From: Kitasatospora terrestris
Lineage (GTDB): Bacteria > Actinomycetota > Actinomycetes > Streptomycetales > Streptomycetaceae
Assembly: GCF_039542905.1 (NCBI RefSeq)
Contig: NZ_BAABIS010000001.1
Location: 6,882,001-6,946,000, forward strand
Direction: 5' to 3'
Length of the DNA stretch: 64,000 bases
Under the pieces are notes generated by a model. The model was given only the letters and a program-made list of their open reading frames with translations. It made no database searches and was not told where the DNA came from. The position numbers and the translations under genes are program-made. Of this stretch, positions 50,518 to 59,198 are shown in pieces. Positions within the stretch are counted from its first letter, which is position 1. Each line of letters begins with the position of its first letter.

Positions 50518-51893
50518 GGGGGGCCCAGCCAGGGCGGCTGCCAGGGGGTGCGGCCGGGGCCGGCCGGGGGCCCCCAGGTCCCGCGCCCGTACGGCACGGG
50601 CGCGGGCGGGTGGTCGACCAGCGGCTGGATGACGCGCCAGGTCTCCTCCACCACGTCCTGCCGGGTGAACAGCGAACGGTCGCCGGTCAGCGCGTCGTTG
50701 AGGAGCCGCTCGTAGGGCTCGGGGGGCTTGCCGAGCTCCGTGGCGAAGGACAGGCCCAGGTGCACGGGCATGGCCGAGTGCCCGGAGGCCTTCTTGGAGA
50801 GCATGCCGAGCCGCAGGCCCGGGTCGGGGTCGATCCGCAGCACCAGCTCGTTGGGCGCCGGGTGCTCGGGCTGGTCGAGGAAGGCCAGCCGGGGCGGACG
50901 CTTGAAGACCACGCGCACCTCGGTGGCCCGGGCGGCCAGCGCCTTGCCGGCCCGGACGGCGAACGGCACGCCGCTCCACCGCCAGTTGTCCACCTCCAGC
51001 TCGAGTTCGACGTAGGTCTCGGTGGTCGATCCGGGCCGGACCCCGGGGACGTCCAGGTAGCCCTCGTACTGGCCGCGGACGCAGCGGGCCGGGTCGACGT
51101 CGGCCATCGCCCGGAAGACGTCGACCCTGCGGTCCCACAGCGCGTCGGACCCGGGACCGACCGGCGCCTCCATCGCGATCAGGGCGAGCACCTGCAGGAG
51201 GTGGTTCTGCACCACGTCGCGCAGCGCGCCCACCGGGTCGTAGAACGAGCCCCGGTCCTCGACGCCGAAGTCCTCGGCCATGGTGATCTGCACGGCCGCC
51301 ACGTGGTCGCGGTTCCAGACGGGCTCCAGCAGGGCGTTGGCGAACCGCAGGAACTGGATGTCCAGCACGGGCTGCTTGCCGAGGAAGTGGTCGATCCGCA
51401 GGATCCGGTCCTCCGCCAGCACCCGGTGCAGGCGCGCGTTGAGCTCCCGGGCGGACGCCAGGTCGTGGCCGAACGGCTTCTCGAGCATCACCGTGGCGTG
51501 CTCGGTGAGCCCCGCCGCGGCCAGCGCCTCCACGACCGGGGCGAACAGCGACGGCGGGATCTCCAGGTAGAACAGCGGCCGCTCGGCGCCCGCCAGCCGC
51601 CCGCCCAGCGCCCGGTAGGTGGCGGGGTCGAGGAAGTCGCCCCGGAGGTAGGAGATCCGGTCGGCCAGCCGCCGGAACGGCGCGTCCTCCACCGTCTCGC
51701 CGGCGGTCCGCAGGGCGTCGCGCAGGGCGGAGACCAGGTGCGCGTGGGACCAGTCGTCGAGGGCCACCCCGACGATCGGGCAGTCGAGGAGCCCGGCCGC
51801 CTCCAGTCGGTAGAGCGCCCGGAAGGTCATCTTGCGGGCCAGGTCGCCGGTGATGCCGAAGATCACCAGGGTGTCTGCGGGGCGTGTGCTCAC
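50490..51893 (-). CDS. zwf: Glucose-6-phosphate dehydrogenase, Zwf1 (Rv1121) type
   Basis: 467 residues. N-terminal NADP loop VIFGITGDLARKMTFRALYR and DCPIVGVALDD, substrate site EKPFGHDLASARELNARLHR and RIDHFLGKQPVLDIQFLRFA (RIDHxLGK; the usual Tyr is Phe), then MAEDFGVEDRGSFYDPVGAL RDVVQNHLLQ. This line matches the mycobacterial Zwf1 branch. Oxidises glucose 6-phosphate to 6-phosphogluconolactone. It ends in a Pro/Trp-rich tail of about 35 residues and overlaps the permease tail by 28 bases. Not in an operon with tkt/tal/opcA as the main Streptomyces copies are. Confidence 0.93.
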   Translation of the reverse strand: MSTRPADTLVIFGITGDLARKMTFRALYRLEAAGLLDCPIVGVALDDWSHAHLVSALRDALRTAGETVEDAPFRRLADRISYLRGDFLDPATYRALGGRLAGAERPLFYLEIPPSLFAPVVEALAAAGLTEHATVMLEKPFGHDLASARELNARLHRVLAEDRILRIDHFLGKQPVLDIQFLRFANALLEPVWNRDHVAAVQITMAEDFGVEDRGSFYDPVGALRDVVQNHLLQVLALIAMEAPVGPGSDALWDRRVDVFRAMADVDPARCVRGQYEGYLDVPGVRPGSTTETYVELELEVDNWRWSGVPFAVRAGKALAARATEVRVVFKRPPRLAFLDQPEHPAPNELVLRIDPDPGLRLGMLSKKASGHSAMPVHLGLSFATELGKPPEPYERLLNDALTGDRSLFTRQDVVEETWRVIQPLVDHPPAPVPYGRGTWGPPAGPGRTPWQPPWLGPPQPPVAGSS

Positions 51894-51938
51894 ACGGGCG
51901 ACGATATCGCCGGTGGTGAGCGTCCGCTCACCGTGCGT

Positions 51939-52169
51939 TCACCAGTCCAGGCCGCGCCGGGCCAGGGCCGCCGGCGCGAGCGACGCCGGGAGCTCGACCA
52001 GGAAGGTCATGGCCAGGCCGGTGGCGACCGGGCCGGCGGCCTGCAGCAGGTCGACCCCGATCCAGACCACGGACCAGTTCCGCACCTCGGCCTGGCCGTC
52101 CTTCCCGAGGCGGTCCAGGACGGACTGGACGGCGCGGACCGCGCCGGCGGTGTGCATCGGTTCCCCCAT
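51939..52169 (-). CDS. Small hypothetical protein
   Basis: 76 residues, possibly from an internal Met at position 5. Contains EVRNWSVVWIGVDLLQAAGP and a weakly hydrophobic C-terminal half (ATGLAMTFLVELPASLAPAA) that could be membrane-associated. No family recognised. It ends 45 bases before the zwf start in the same direction, so it may lead that transcript. Confidence 0.5.
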   Translation of the reverse strand: MGEPMHTAGAVRAVQSVLDRLGKDGQAEVRNWSVVWIGVDLLQAAGPVATGLAMTFLVELPASLAPAALARRGLDW

Positions 52170-52249
52170 GATCAAGAGCCTACTGCGGAAGGGGACTTCC
52201 GCCCGGCCGGGCAGATCGACCGTTCGTTCGGGTACAGCCGTCAGGACCG

Positions 52250-52279
52250 TTGACGCGCCTGACGGCCGAGCCGTAGGGT
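52250..52279 (+). promoter_or_regulatory. Probable housekeeping promoter of the binding-protein gene
   Basis: TTGACG (52250-52255), 18-base spacer and TAGGGT (52274-52279), a good Streptomyces HrdB-type promoter. It leaves a leader of about 240 bases before the GTG at 52531. The 52170-52530 gap otherwise contains no gene. Confidence 0.6.
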
Positions 52280-52530
52280 CACGCCCCAATGGACGCCGGT
52301 CGGCGGTCCGGACCGGGGGTGCGGCACGCCCGCGGACCCGGTCCGCCGTCCCTCGCCGGACGGTCCATCGAGGTGCCAACCGCCTTCGTGCTGTGCCGGT
52401 TCCACCCGGGCGGAGCGGTTGACCGCACCTTCCTGCGCGCTGCCCTGCCGCGGTGCCCTCCCGCGATGCGGTCGAGGCTGCGCGCGGTCCGGCGTCCCCC
52501 GCAAGTTCCGTCGTCGCAAGGGATGCACCG

Positions 52531-53760
52531 GTGACCCGTTCCACCCTGCTCAGAGCGTCCGTACCGGGCGTGGTTGTCGCACTGATGCTGTCCGGCTGCT
52601 CCTCGGTCGGCATCGGATCCGGATCGACCCTCACGGTCACCATCGGCGTGGACGGTCCGCTGACCGGCAAGCTCGCCGATCTGGGGCTCGGCATCCGGTA
52701 CTCGGCCGAACTGGCGGTCGCCAAGGCCAACGCCAAGAACACCGTACCGGGCGTGAAGTTCGTCCTCGACGTCAAGGACGACCAGGCCGACGAGCAGATC
52801 GCCAAGGCCAACGGCGAGGCGTTCGCCGCGAACCCGGACGTGATGGGCGTGGTCGGCCCGCTGACCTCCTCCGGCGCGCTCCAGATGGCGCCGGTGCTGG
52901 CCAAGGCCGGGCTCGCCGAGGTCTCCCCGTCCAACACCGCGCCCGCGCTGACCTGGGGCGCCGACTACCGGGCCAACGGGAAGAAGCGCCAGTACCCGAC
53001 GTACTTCCGCACCGTCACCACCGACGCCGTCCAGGGCCCGCTGCTCGCCCGCTACGCGCACAGCCAGCTGAAGGCGGGGAAGGCGGCGGTGGTGAACGAC
53101 AGCAAGGCGTACGGGGCCAACCTGGCGGCCGAGTTCGTGGCGGCCTTCGAGGACGTCGGCGGCAAGGTCGCCTACCGGGCCACGATCGAGCAGGGCACCA
53201 CGGACTTCACCAGGATCGCCCAGCAGATCGCGGCCGCCAAGGTCGACGTCGTCTACTACGGCGGTGAGCACCCGGAGGGCGGCCCGCTGGCCGTCGCGCT
53301 CAAGGCGGCCGGGGTGAAGGCGCCGGTGGCCGGCGGCGACGGGCTGCACACCGACGGGTACCTGAAGGCGGCCGGCGCGGCCGCCACCGGCGACCTCTCC
53401 AGCCAGCCGGGCGTCTCGGTGGAGGGGCTGGCCTCGGCGTACGGCTATCTCGACGCCTACCGCGCCGCCGGCCACAAGGAGGAGCCCGGCCCGTTCGGCC
53501 CGTACGCCTACGACTCCACCTGGGCGCTGATCGAGGCGGTCGGCAAGGCCCGGCAGGGCAAGGGCGGGCAGGACCTGACCGGCGCCGACCTGCGCAAGGC
53601 CGTGGTGGAGGCGATGCAGGAGGTCTCCTTCTTCGGCGTCACCGGCGACGTCTCGTTCGACGAGTTCGGTGACACCCGGAACCAGGTCGCGTCGATCTAC
53701 CAGGTGCAGAAGGGCGGTTGGGTGGCGATCGTGCCCTTCGGCCGGCTGCGCGACTTCTGA
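52531..53760 (+). CDS. Branched-chain amino acid ABC transporter substrate-binding lipoprotein
   Basis: 409 residues. Lipoprotein signal ending VVALMLSGCSSV (lipobox LSGC, Cys about residue 23). The LivJ-type Leu-binding fold: TVTIGVDGPLTGKLADLGLG at the start, MGVVGPLTSSGALQMAPVLA, and AAAKVDVVYYGGEHPEGGPL in the second lobe. It would bind amino acids or similar at the outer membrane face, but no livHMGF genes are near, so it is an orphan binding protein. GTG 52531 chosen; upstream in-frame starts are possible. Confidence 0.9.
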   Translation: MTRSTLLRASVPGVVVALMLSGCSSVGIGSGSTLTVTIGVDGPLTGKLADLGLGIRYSAELAVAKANAKNTVPGVKFVLDVKDDQADEQIAKANGEAFAANPDVMGVVGPLTSSGALQMAPVLAKAGLAEVSPSNTAPALTWGADYRANGKKRQYPTYFRTVTTDAVQGPLLARYAHSQLKAGKAAVVNDSKAYGANLAAEFVAAFEDVGGKVAYRATIEQGTTDFTRIAQQIAAAKVDVVYYGGEHPEGGPLAVALKAAGVKAPVAGGDGLHTDGYLKAAGAAATGDLSSQPGVSVEGLASAYGYLDAYRAAGHKEEPGPFGPYAYDSTWALIEAVGKARQGKGGQDLTGADLRKAVVEAMQEVSFFGVTGDVSFDEFGDTRNQVASIYQVQKGGWVAIVPFGRLRDF

Positions 53761-53773
53761 CGCCCCGCCGGTG

Positions 53774-53815
53774 CCGCTGGAACGGCGTTCAAACCCCGAA
53801 AGGCCGTTCCAGCGG
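53774..53815 (+). terminator. 13-bp hairpin terminator after the binding-protein gene
   Basis: CCGCTGGAACGGC (53774-53786) pairs perfectly with GCCGTTCCAGCGG (53803-53815) around a 16-base loop; begins 13 bases after the stop codon. Confidence 0.75.
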
Positions 53816-54007
53816 TGTGAGCCGCGTCACACCATGCCTTACTGGTGAGTAACGTACGGGCCGTCAGATGATCGCCGAAATCGCGTCGTGCGAACGGTAC
53901 TTCGTCCACCGCCGGGGCCTTGCCAGTGTAAAGACGTCTGACCTGTTGATTAAACAGAGTTGTCATGCATAGACCGCCGCGGCACGGGCCCGGCAGGCTG
54001 CCGCCCC

Positions 54008-56191
54008 ATGAAGCGACCCTTTCTGACGGGCTCGCTGACCCTCGCGGTCAGCACCCTCGTGATAGCCGGCGCGGGCATCACCGCGCACGCGGCCCCGGCC
54101 GCCCCGGCCGCGCAGCCCAAGGTCTCCGAGGCCCAGGCGCTGCAGGACGCCACCGCCCAGGTCTCCGCCCACCCCCAGGCGGTCCGGGCCGGCGCGCACG
54201 ACGCGTTCCACGCCAAGGGCGTCCAGGTCGACGTCGACGGTACCCGGCACGTCCACTTCGACCGCACCTACCAGGGCCTGGCGGTCCTCGGCGGTGACGT
54301 CATCGTCCACTCCGCCCCCGGCGGCTCGCTGGACACCGCCACGCTCAGCCTGCAGACCCCGCTCAGCCTCTCGGTGACCCCCTCGATCACCGATCGGCAG
54401 GCGGTCGCCGCGGCGACCCGGCTCTTCACCGGCAGGCAGAGCAAGGCCGCGGCCACCCTCAAGGTGGACGCGCTCGGCGACACCGCCAAGCTGGTCTGGG
54501 AGGTCGTCGTCGACGGCACCGGCCCGGACCAGGCCCCCAGCCACCTGCACGTCCTGGTGGACGCCCGGACCGGCGCGATCGGCTCCACCTGGGACACCTA
54601 CTCGGCGTTCCTGCCCGAGGGCGTGAAGGCCAAGGGCGGCACCGGCGGCACCACCGCCAACACCCTCACCTCGGTCGCCGCCTCCGGCACCGGCAAGGGC
54701 TACATGGTCGGCCAGGTGAACCTGTCCACCAGCGGCTCGGGCACCAGCTACACCCTCACCGACGCCAACCGCGGCAACGGCGAGACCCGCGACGCGAAGA
54801 ACCTCACCGCCACCAACGACTCGCCGCCGGCCGGCTGGGGCTCGGCCTTCACCGACACCGACAACGCGTGGGGCAGCGGCGCGCTGAGCGACCGCGCCAC
54901 CGTCGCCGTCGACGCCCACTACGGCATCCAGGCCACCTGGGACTTCTACAAGAACGTGCTGGGCCGCAACGGCATCCGGGGCGACGGTGTCGGCGCCCGC
55001 TCCTTCGTCCACTACGGCACCAACTACGGCAACGCCGGCTGGGACGACGACAGCTTCTCGATGATCTACGGCGACGGCGACACCGGCGCCAACCCGTTCA
55101 CCGAGGTCGACGTGGCGGGCCACGAGATGACCCACGGCGTCACCGCCGCCACCGCCGGCCTGGTGTACACCGGCGACGCGGGCGGCCTGAACGAGGCCAG
55201 CTCGGACATCATGGGCACCATGGTGGAGTTCAACGCGAACATCGCGGCGGACGCCCCGGACTACCTCATCGGCGAGAAGATCAACATCAACGGCAACGGC
55301 ACCCCGCTGCGGTGGATGGACGACCCGAGCAAGGACGGCAAGTCGGCCAAGTGCTGGTCCAGCACGGTCAAGAACCTCAACCCGCACTACTCCTCGGGCG
55401 TCGGCAACCACTTCTTCTACCTGCTCGCGGTCGGCTCCGGCCAGTCGCAGTGGGGCAACAGCCCGACCTGTGACGGCTCCTCCGTCGCCGGCCTCGGCAA
55501 CGACGCGGCCACCAAGATCTGGTACCGCGCCCTGTCGACCTACATGACCTCCAACACCGACTACCCGGGTGCCCGGACCGCGACCATCAAGGCGGCCAAG
55601 GACCTGTACGGCGCGGGCTCCACCCAGTGCAGCGCGGTGGAGAAGGCCTGGGGCGCGGTCAGCGTCGCCCCGACCGCCACCACCTGCGGCGGCGCCACCC
55701 CGACCCCGACCCCGACGCCCACCCCGACCCCGGGCGGCAACCTGCTGGCCAACCCCGGCTTCGAGTCCGGTGCCACCTCGTGGACCTCCAGCTCGGGCGT
55801 CGTCACCAACAGCGCCAACGCGGCCCCCCACGGCGGCACCTACTACGCCTGGCTGGACGGCTACGGCTCCGCCCACACCGACACGCTGTCCCAGTCGGTG
55901 ACCGTCCCCGCCACCGCCACCGCGCCGAAGCTCACCTTCTGGAACCGCATCTCCACCGCGGAGACCGGCACCACGGCGTACGACACCCTCAAGGTCCAGG
56001 TCGTCGACGGCACCACCACGACCACCCTGGCGACCTACTCCAACGCCAACGCCACCACCGGCTACGTCCAGCGCACGCTCGACCTGTCGGCCTTCAAGGG
56101 CAAGACCGTCACCGTCAAGTTCCTGGGCACCGAGGACTCCTCCCTGCAGACCAGCTTCCTGATCGACGACGTCGCCGTCACCACCTCCTGA
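54008..56191 (+). CDS. Secreted M4 (thermolysin-like) metalloprotease with C-terminal beta-sandwich module
   Basis: 727 residues. Signal peptide (MKRPFLTGSLTLAVSTLVIA...HAA), an FTP-type propeptide (about 35-215; HFDRTYQGLAVLGGDVIVH), then the M4 catalytic domain with zinc motif VAGHEMTHGVTAATAG (about residue 372), third ligand Glu in GGLNEASSDIMGT and the late His of GVGNHFFYLLAV. A TPTPTPT linker joins a C-terminal module of about 140 residues (NLLANPGFESGATSWTSSSG to SFLIDDVAV) shared with the M1 and trypsin-like proteins further along. Terminator at 56206-56244. Confidence 0.95.
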   Translation: MKRPFLTGSLTLAVSTLVIAGAGITAHAAPAAPAAQPKVSEAQALQDATAQVSAHPQAVRAGAHDAFHAKGVQVDVDGTRHVHFDRTYQGLAVLGGDVIVHSAPGGSLDTATLSLQTPLSLSVTPSITDRQAVAAATRLFTGRQSKAAATLKVDALGDTAKLVWEVVVDGTGPDQAPSHLHVLVDARTGAIGSTWDTYSAFLPEGVKAKGGTGGTTANTLTSVAASGTGKGYMVGQVNLSTSGSGTSYTLTDANRGNGETRDAKNLTATNDSPPAGWGSAFTDTDNAWGSGALSDRATVAVDAHYGIQATWDFYKNVLGRNGIRGDGVGARSFVHYGTNYGNAGWDDDSFSMIYGDGDTGANPFTEVDVAGHEMTHGVTAATAGLVYTGDAGGLNEASSDIMGTMVEFNANIAADAPDYLIGEKININGNGTPLRWMDDPSKDGKSAKCWSSTVKNLNPHYSSGVGNHFFYLLAVGSGQSQWGNSPTCDGSSVAGLGNDAATKIWYRALSTYMTSNTDYPGARTATIKAAKDLYGAGSTQCSAVEKAWGAVSVAPTATTCGGATPTPTPTPTPTPGGNLLANPGFESGATSWTSSSGVVTNSANAAPHGGTYYAWLDGYGSAHTDTLSQSVTVPATATAPKLTFWNRISTAETGTTAYDTLKVQVVDGTTTTTLATYSNANATTGYVQRTLDLSAFKGKTVTVKFLGTEDSSLQTSFLIDDVAVTTS

Positions 56192-56205
56192 CACGGGGTG
56201 ACGGG

Positions 56206-56244
56206 CGGCGGGGCGGGCCGGACGGCCCGCCCCGCCGTTGTTTT
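56206..56244 (+). terminator. Strong intrinsic terminator of the M4 protease gene
   Basis: Perfect 15-bp stem: CGGCGGGGCGGGCCG (56206-56220) with CGGCCCGCCCCGCCG (56223-56237), two-base centre, followed by TTGTTTT. One of the few here with a T tract. Confidence 0.9.
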
Positions 56245-56368
56245 CTCAGATGTACCTCAAGTTTCCGGGGAGACTTTCGGGTAGGGGTTACGAATCGAAG
56301 GACGGGAGATTAGCTTCCCTCGCATTGCGCGCCACCACCCTCGTCGCGCAGAGAGGCAGCAGAACCCG

Positions 56369-57781
56369 ATGACCACCCAGAGCCCCCAGGCCCCGCCGGA
56401 GACCCCGGCCGGGTCGCCCGGCCCCGACCACCTCAAGGCCGGCCTGAAGAACCGGCACCTGTCCATGATCGCGATCGGCGGCGTGATCGGCGCCGGCCTG
56501 TTCGTCGGCTCCGGCGCGGGCATCGCCGCCACCGGCCCGGGCATCCTGCTCTCCTACACCCTGGCCGGCGCGCTGGTGGTCCTGGTGATGCGGATGCTCG
56601 GCGAGATGGCCGCCGCCGACCCGCAGTCCGGCTCGTTCTCGGCCTACGCCGACCGGGCGCTCGGCCGCTGGGCGGGCTTCACCATCGGCTGGCTGTACTG
56701 GTTCTTCTGGGTCGTGGTGCTCGCCGTCGAGGCGACCGCCGGCGCGAAGATCCTGCACGGCTGGGTGCCCGGCGTGCCGCAGTGGGCCTTCGCGCTGGTC
56801 GTGATGGCCGTGCTGACCGCCACCAACCTGTTCTCGGTCGCCTCCTACGGCGAGTTCGAGTTCTGGTTCGCCGGCATCAAGGTGGTCGCGATCGCGGCCT
56901 TCCTGGTGGTCGGCGCGCTCGCCGTGTTCGGCGTGCTGCCCGGGACGCACGCGGTCGGCACCGACAACCTGCTGCACCACGGCGGCTTCCTGCCGCACGG
57001 CGTCGGCGCGGTCTTCACCGGCATGCTCACCGTGGTCTTCGCCTTCATGGGCAGCGAGATCGTCACCCTGGCGGCCGGCGAGTCCGCCGACCCGGCCCGC
57101 GCGGTCAGCAAGGCCACCAACAGCGTGATCTGGCGGATCGGCGTCTTCTACCTGGGATCCATCCTGATCGTGGTCACCCTGCTGCCCTGGGACTCCGCCG
57201 ACGTCTCGTCCAGCCCGTACGTCGCCGTGCTGAAGCACGTCGGCCTGCCCGGCGCCGCGCCGCTGATGGACTTCATCGTGCTCACCGCCGTGCTCTCCTG
57301 CCTGAACTCCGGGATGTACACCGCCTCCCGGATGGCCTTCTCGCTCGGCACCCGCGGCGACGCGCCCAGGGCCTTCGCCAAGGTCACCCGGCGCGGGGTG
57401 CCGCGCACCGCGATCCTCGCCTCGGTGGTCTTCGGCTTCGTCGCGGTGTTCTTCAACTACACCTCGCCGAAGACCGTGTTCAGCTTCCTGCTGAACTCCT
57501 CCGGCGCGGTGGCGCTCTTCGTCTGGCTGGTGATCTGCGTCTCGCAGCTGAGGATGCGTCGGATCCTGGAGCGCGAGGCGCCCGAGAAGCTGACCGTGCG
57601 GATGTGGCTGTACCCGTACCTGACCTGGGTCACCATCGGCCTGGTCGTCTTCGTGCTGGGCTACATGTTCACCACCGCGGACGGCCGCGAGCAGATGGTC
57701 CTCTCGCTGGTCGCCGCCGCGGTGGTGCTGGTCGCGGCGTGGATCGTCGGCGCCCGCCGCAAGGCCGCCGCCCGCGCCTGA
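56369..57781 (+). CDS. Amino acid permease (APC/AAT family, GabP-like)
   Basis: 470 residues, 12 transmembrane helices. N-terminal signature NRHLSMIAIGGVIGAGLFVG (helix 1), EMAAADPQSGSFSAYADRAL, WLYWFFWVVVLAVEATAGAK and FAFMGSEIVTLAAGESADPA (helix 6) are AAT family hallmarks. GVPRTAILASVVFG and the FNYTSPKTVFSFLLNSSGAV block fit the GABA/arginine/aromatic permease group; the exact substrate is open. A run of T-rich bases upstream (56250-56270) may mark the promoter. Confidence 0.93.
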   Translation: MTTQSPQAPPETPAGSPGPDHLKAGLKNRHLSMIAIGGVIGAGLFVGSGAGIAATGPGILLSYTLAGALVVLVMRMLGEMAAADPQSGSFSAYADRALGRWAGFTIGWLYWFFWVVVLAVEATAGAKILHGWVPGVPQWAFALVVMAVLTATNLFSVASYGEFEFWFAGIKVVAIAAFLVVGALAVFGVLPGTHAVGTDNLLHHGGFLPHGVGAVFTGMLTVVFAFMGSEIVTLAAGESADPARAVSKATNSVIWRIGVFYLGSILIVVTLLPWDSADVSSSPYVAVLKHVGLPGAAPLMDFIVLTAVLSCLNSGMYTASRMAFSLGTRGDAPRAFAKVTRRGVPRTAILASVVFGFVAVFFNYTSPKTVFSFLLNSSGAVALFVWLVICVSQLRMRRILEREAPEKLTVRMWLYPYLTWVTIGLVVFVLGYMFTTADGREQMVLSLVAAAVVLVAAWIVGARRKAAARA

Positions 57782-57798
57782 CCGGGGGAGCCCGGACC

Positions 57799-57830
57799 GG
57801 AGGGCACCCGCCGGTGGGCGGGTGCCCTCC
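57799..57830 (+). terminator. 14-bp hairpin terminator of the amino acid permease gene
   Basis: GGAGGGCACCCGCC (57799-57812) with GGCGGGTGCCCTCC (57817-57830), four-base loop, 17 bases after the stop. Confidence 0.8.
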
Positions 57831-57848
57831 CGCGCGTACGGTGGGCCG

Positions 57849-58364
57849 ATGGAGATCCCCGGCCTCGGCCCCGTGACCGTCGACCCCGACTTCGAGGGCT
57901 ACCGCAGCGAGCCGGTGCCCGTACCGGTGCTCGGCGGCCCGCCCCTCGCGCTGGTGGCCGTCGGCTACGACGGGGACGACGCCCCGGAGGACTTCCACGC
58001 CGCCGCGGCCGCGTTCCTCGCGCTGGACGCCGCGGTGCTGCGCGCCGCGGCGCCGCCGATCTTCGCCTACTACCTGGACACCAGGGCGGAACTCGCCGGT
58101 CACGGGGACCTGGTCGAGATCGCCGGGCCGCAGGACGTCCTGGCGCACGTACGGCCGGGCGGGTACGCGACGGTGGAGCGGGACGACGACGGGCAGGTGT
58201 ACGTCTCGGTGGAGTGCGAGTGCTCGTGGGAGGTCGAGCACGGGCTGCAACTGGTGTTCCGGGGCGGGCGCGCGGTGACCAAGGTTGGACCGTTCGACGG
58301 GCAGCTGACCACCTGGCGGGCGGGCGATCCGGACGGCCTCCCCGAGGTCGTCTACCGTCGTTGA
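57849..58364 (+). CDS. DUF6985-like protein
   Basis: 171 residues, soluble, acidic. The layout LVAVGYDGDDAPEDFHAAAA, GPQDVLAHVRPGGYATVERD and VYVSVECECSWEVEHGLQLV (a CEC-W motif) resembles the DUF6985 family, which occurs in polymorphic-toxin immunity contexts; no toxin is nearby here. The ATG at 57849 is chosen as start of similarity. Followed in the same direction after 24 bases by the two-TM gene. Confidence 0.68.
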   Translation: MEIPGLGPVTVDPDFEGYRSEPVPVPVLGGPPLALVAVGYDGDDAPEDFHAAAAAFLALDAAVLRAAAPPIFAYYLDTRAELAGHGDLVEIAGPQDVLAHVRPGGYATVERDDDGQVYVSVECECSWEVEHGLQLVFRGGRAVTKVGPFDGQLTTWRAGDPDGLPEVVYRR

Positions 58365-58388
58365 CACGCCGTCAGCGGTGGATCAACG

Positions 58389-59192
58389 ATGGGGTCCATG
58401 CGTTTTCTTCGGCGACTGCGGGCGGATCTGTCGGCAGGGCAGAACCTGGAGATCTACACGACGGCCCTGCTGTCCCTGGTGCTGGCCGTCCTCGGGGTGC
58501 TCGGCACGGTCGGCGGCGAGGTGCTGGCCGCGGCCACGCTGGCGACCCTCGCGCTGCTCGCCGGCGGCACGCTCGGCAGCCGCCGGCAGGTGGCGGAGCT
58601 GATCGCCGAGGTGCGGGCCCGCGGCAGGGGCGAGGCGGCGGTCGACGACTTCCTCGGCCGGGGCCGGGTGCGGCTCCCGGAGCAGGTGCGGGAGGCCCAG
58701 GACATCCGGATCGTGGGGGTGACGCTCTCCCGCACCCTGCGCGACCTGGTCGACGAGCTCCAGCGCCGGGTGGCGGCCGGCGCCGTGGTGAAGGTGGCGC
58801 TGATCGACCCGGCCGGTTCGGCGCCCGAGGAGGCGGCCCGGCGCAGCACCATCCCCGACCGGGCCGGGATGTACCGCAACCGGCTGCTGGCCTCGGTCGA
58901 CCTGCTGCGCGAGCTCGCCGAGGCGCCGGGTGCGCGGGGCCGGGTGGAGGTGCGCTTCCTCGACTTCGTCCCGGCGTTCGGGCTGGTCCTGCTCGACCCG
59001 GAGGGGCCCGAGGGCCGGATCCACGTGGACATCTACTCGCACGGTTCGGCCAGCGGCGACGCCGTCTTCACCGTGCTCCCGCGCCGCGACGGCGAGTGGT
59101 TCCAGCACTTCCGGAGGGAGTTCGACTCCGTCTGGGAGCACGGGCGACCGGCCGCCGGTACGGACGGCTTCGCCGTCGCGGCGCGGGTGTGA
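58389..59192 (+). CDS. Two-TM membrane protein with a soluble C-terminal domain
   Basis: 267 residues. Two adjacent helices (about residues 22-42 and 44-62, LEIYTTALLSLVLAVLGVLG and VLAAATLATLALLAGG) anchor a soluble domain. This domain (VRLPEQVREAQDIRIVGVTL, VKVALIDPAGSAPEEAARRS, VRFLDFVPAFGLVLLDPEGP) has the beta-alpha rhythm of the PLD-like fold, with ALIDP and the late RIHVDIYSHG in the right order, but no HxKxxxxD catalytic box. Membrane-bound PLD-like modules of this shape occur in defence genes; the function here is not shown. An ATG at 58398 is an alternative start. Confidence 0.62.
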   Translation: MGSMRFLRRLRADLSAGQNLEIYTTALLSLVLAVLGVLGTVGGEVLAAATLATLALLAGGTLGSRRQVAELIAEVRARGRGEAAVDDFLGRGRVRLPEQVREAQDIRIVGVTLSRTLRDLVDELQRRVAAGAVVKVALIDPAGSAPEEAARRSTIPDRAGMYRNRLLASVDLLRELAEAPGARGRVEVRFLDFVPAFGLVLLDPEGPEGRIHVDIYSHGSASGDAVFTVLPRRDGEWFQHFRREFDSVWEHGRPAAGTDGFAVAARV

Positions 59193-59198
59193 GGAGGC

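Noticed and set aside
52289..52534. Possible 81-residue gene before the binding-protein gene
   Set aside because: Gly/Arg/Pro-rich without family; lies in the presumed leader after a good promoter.
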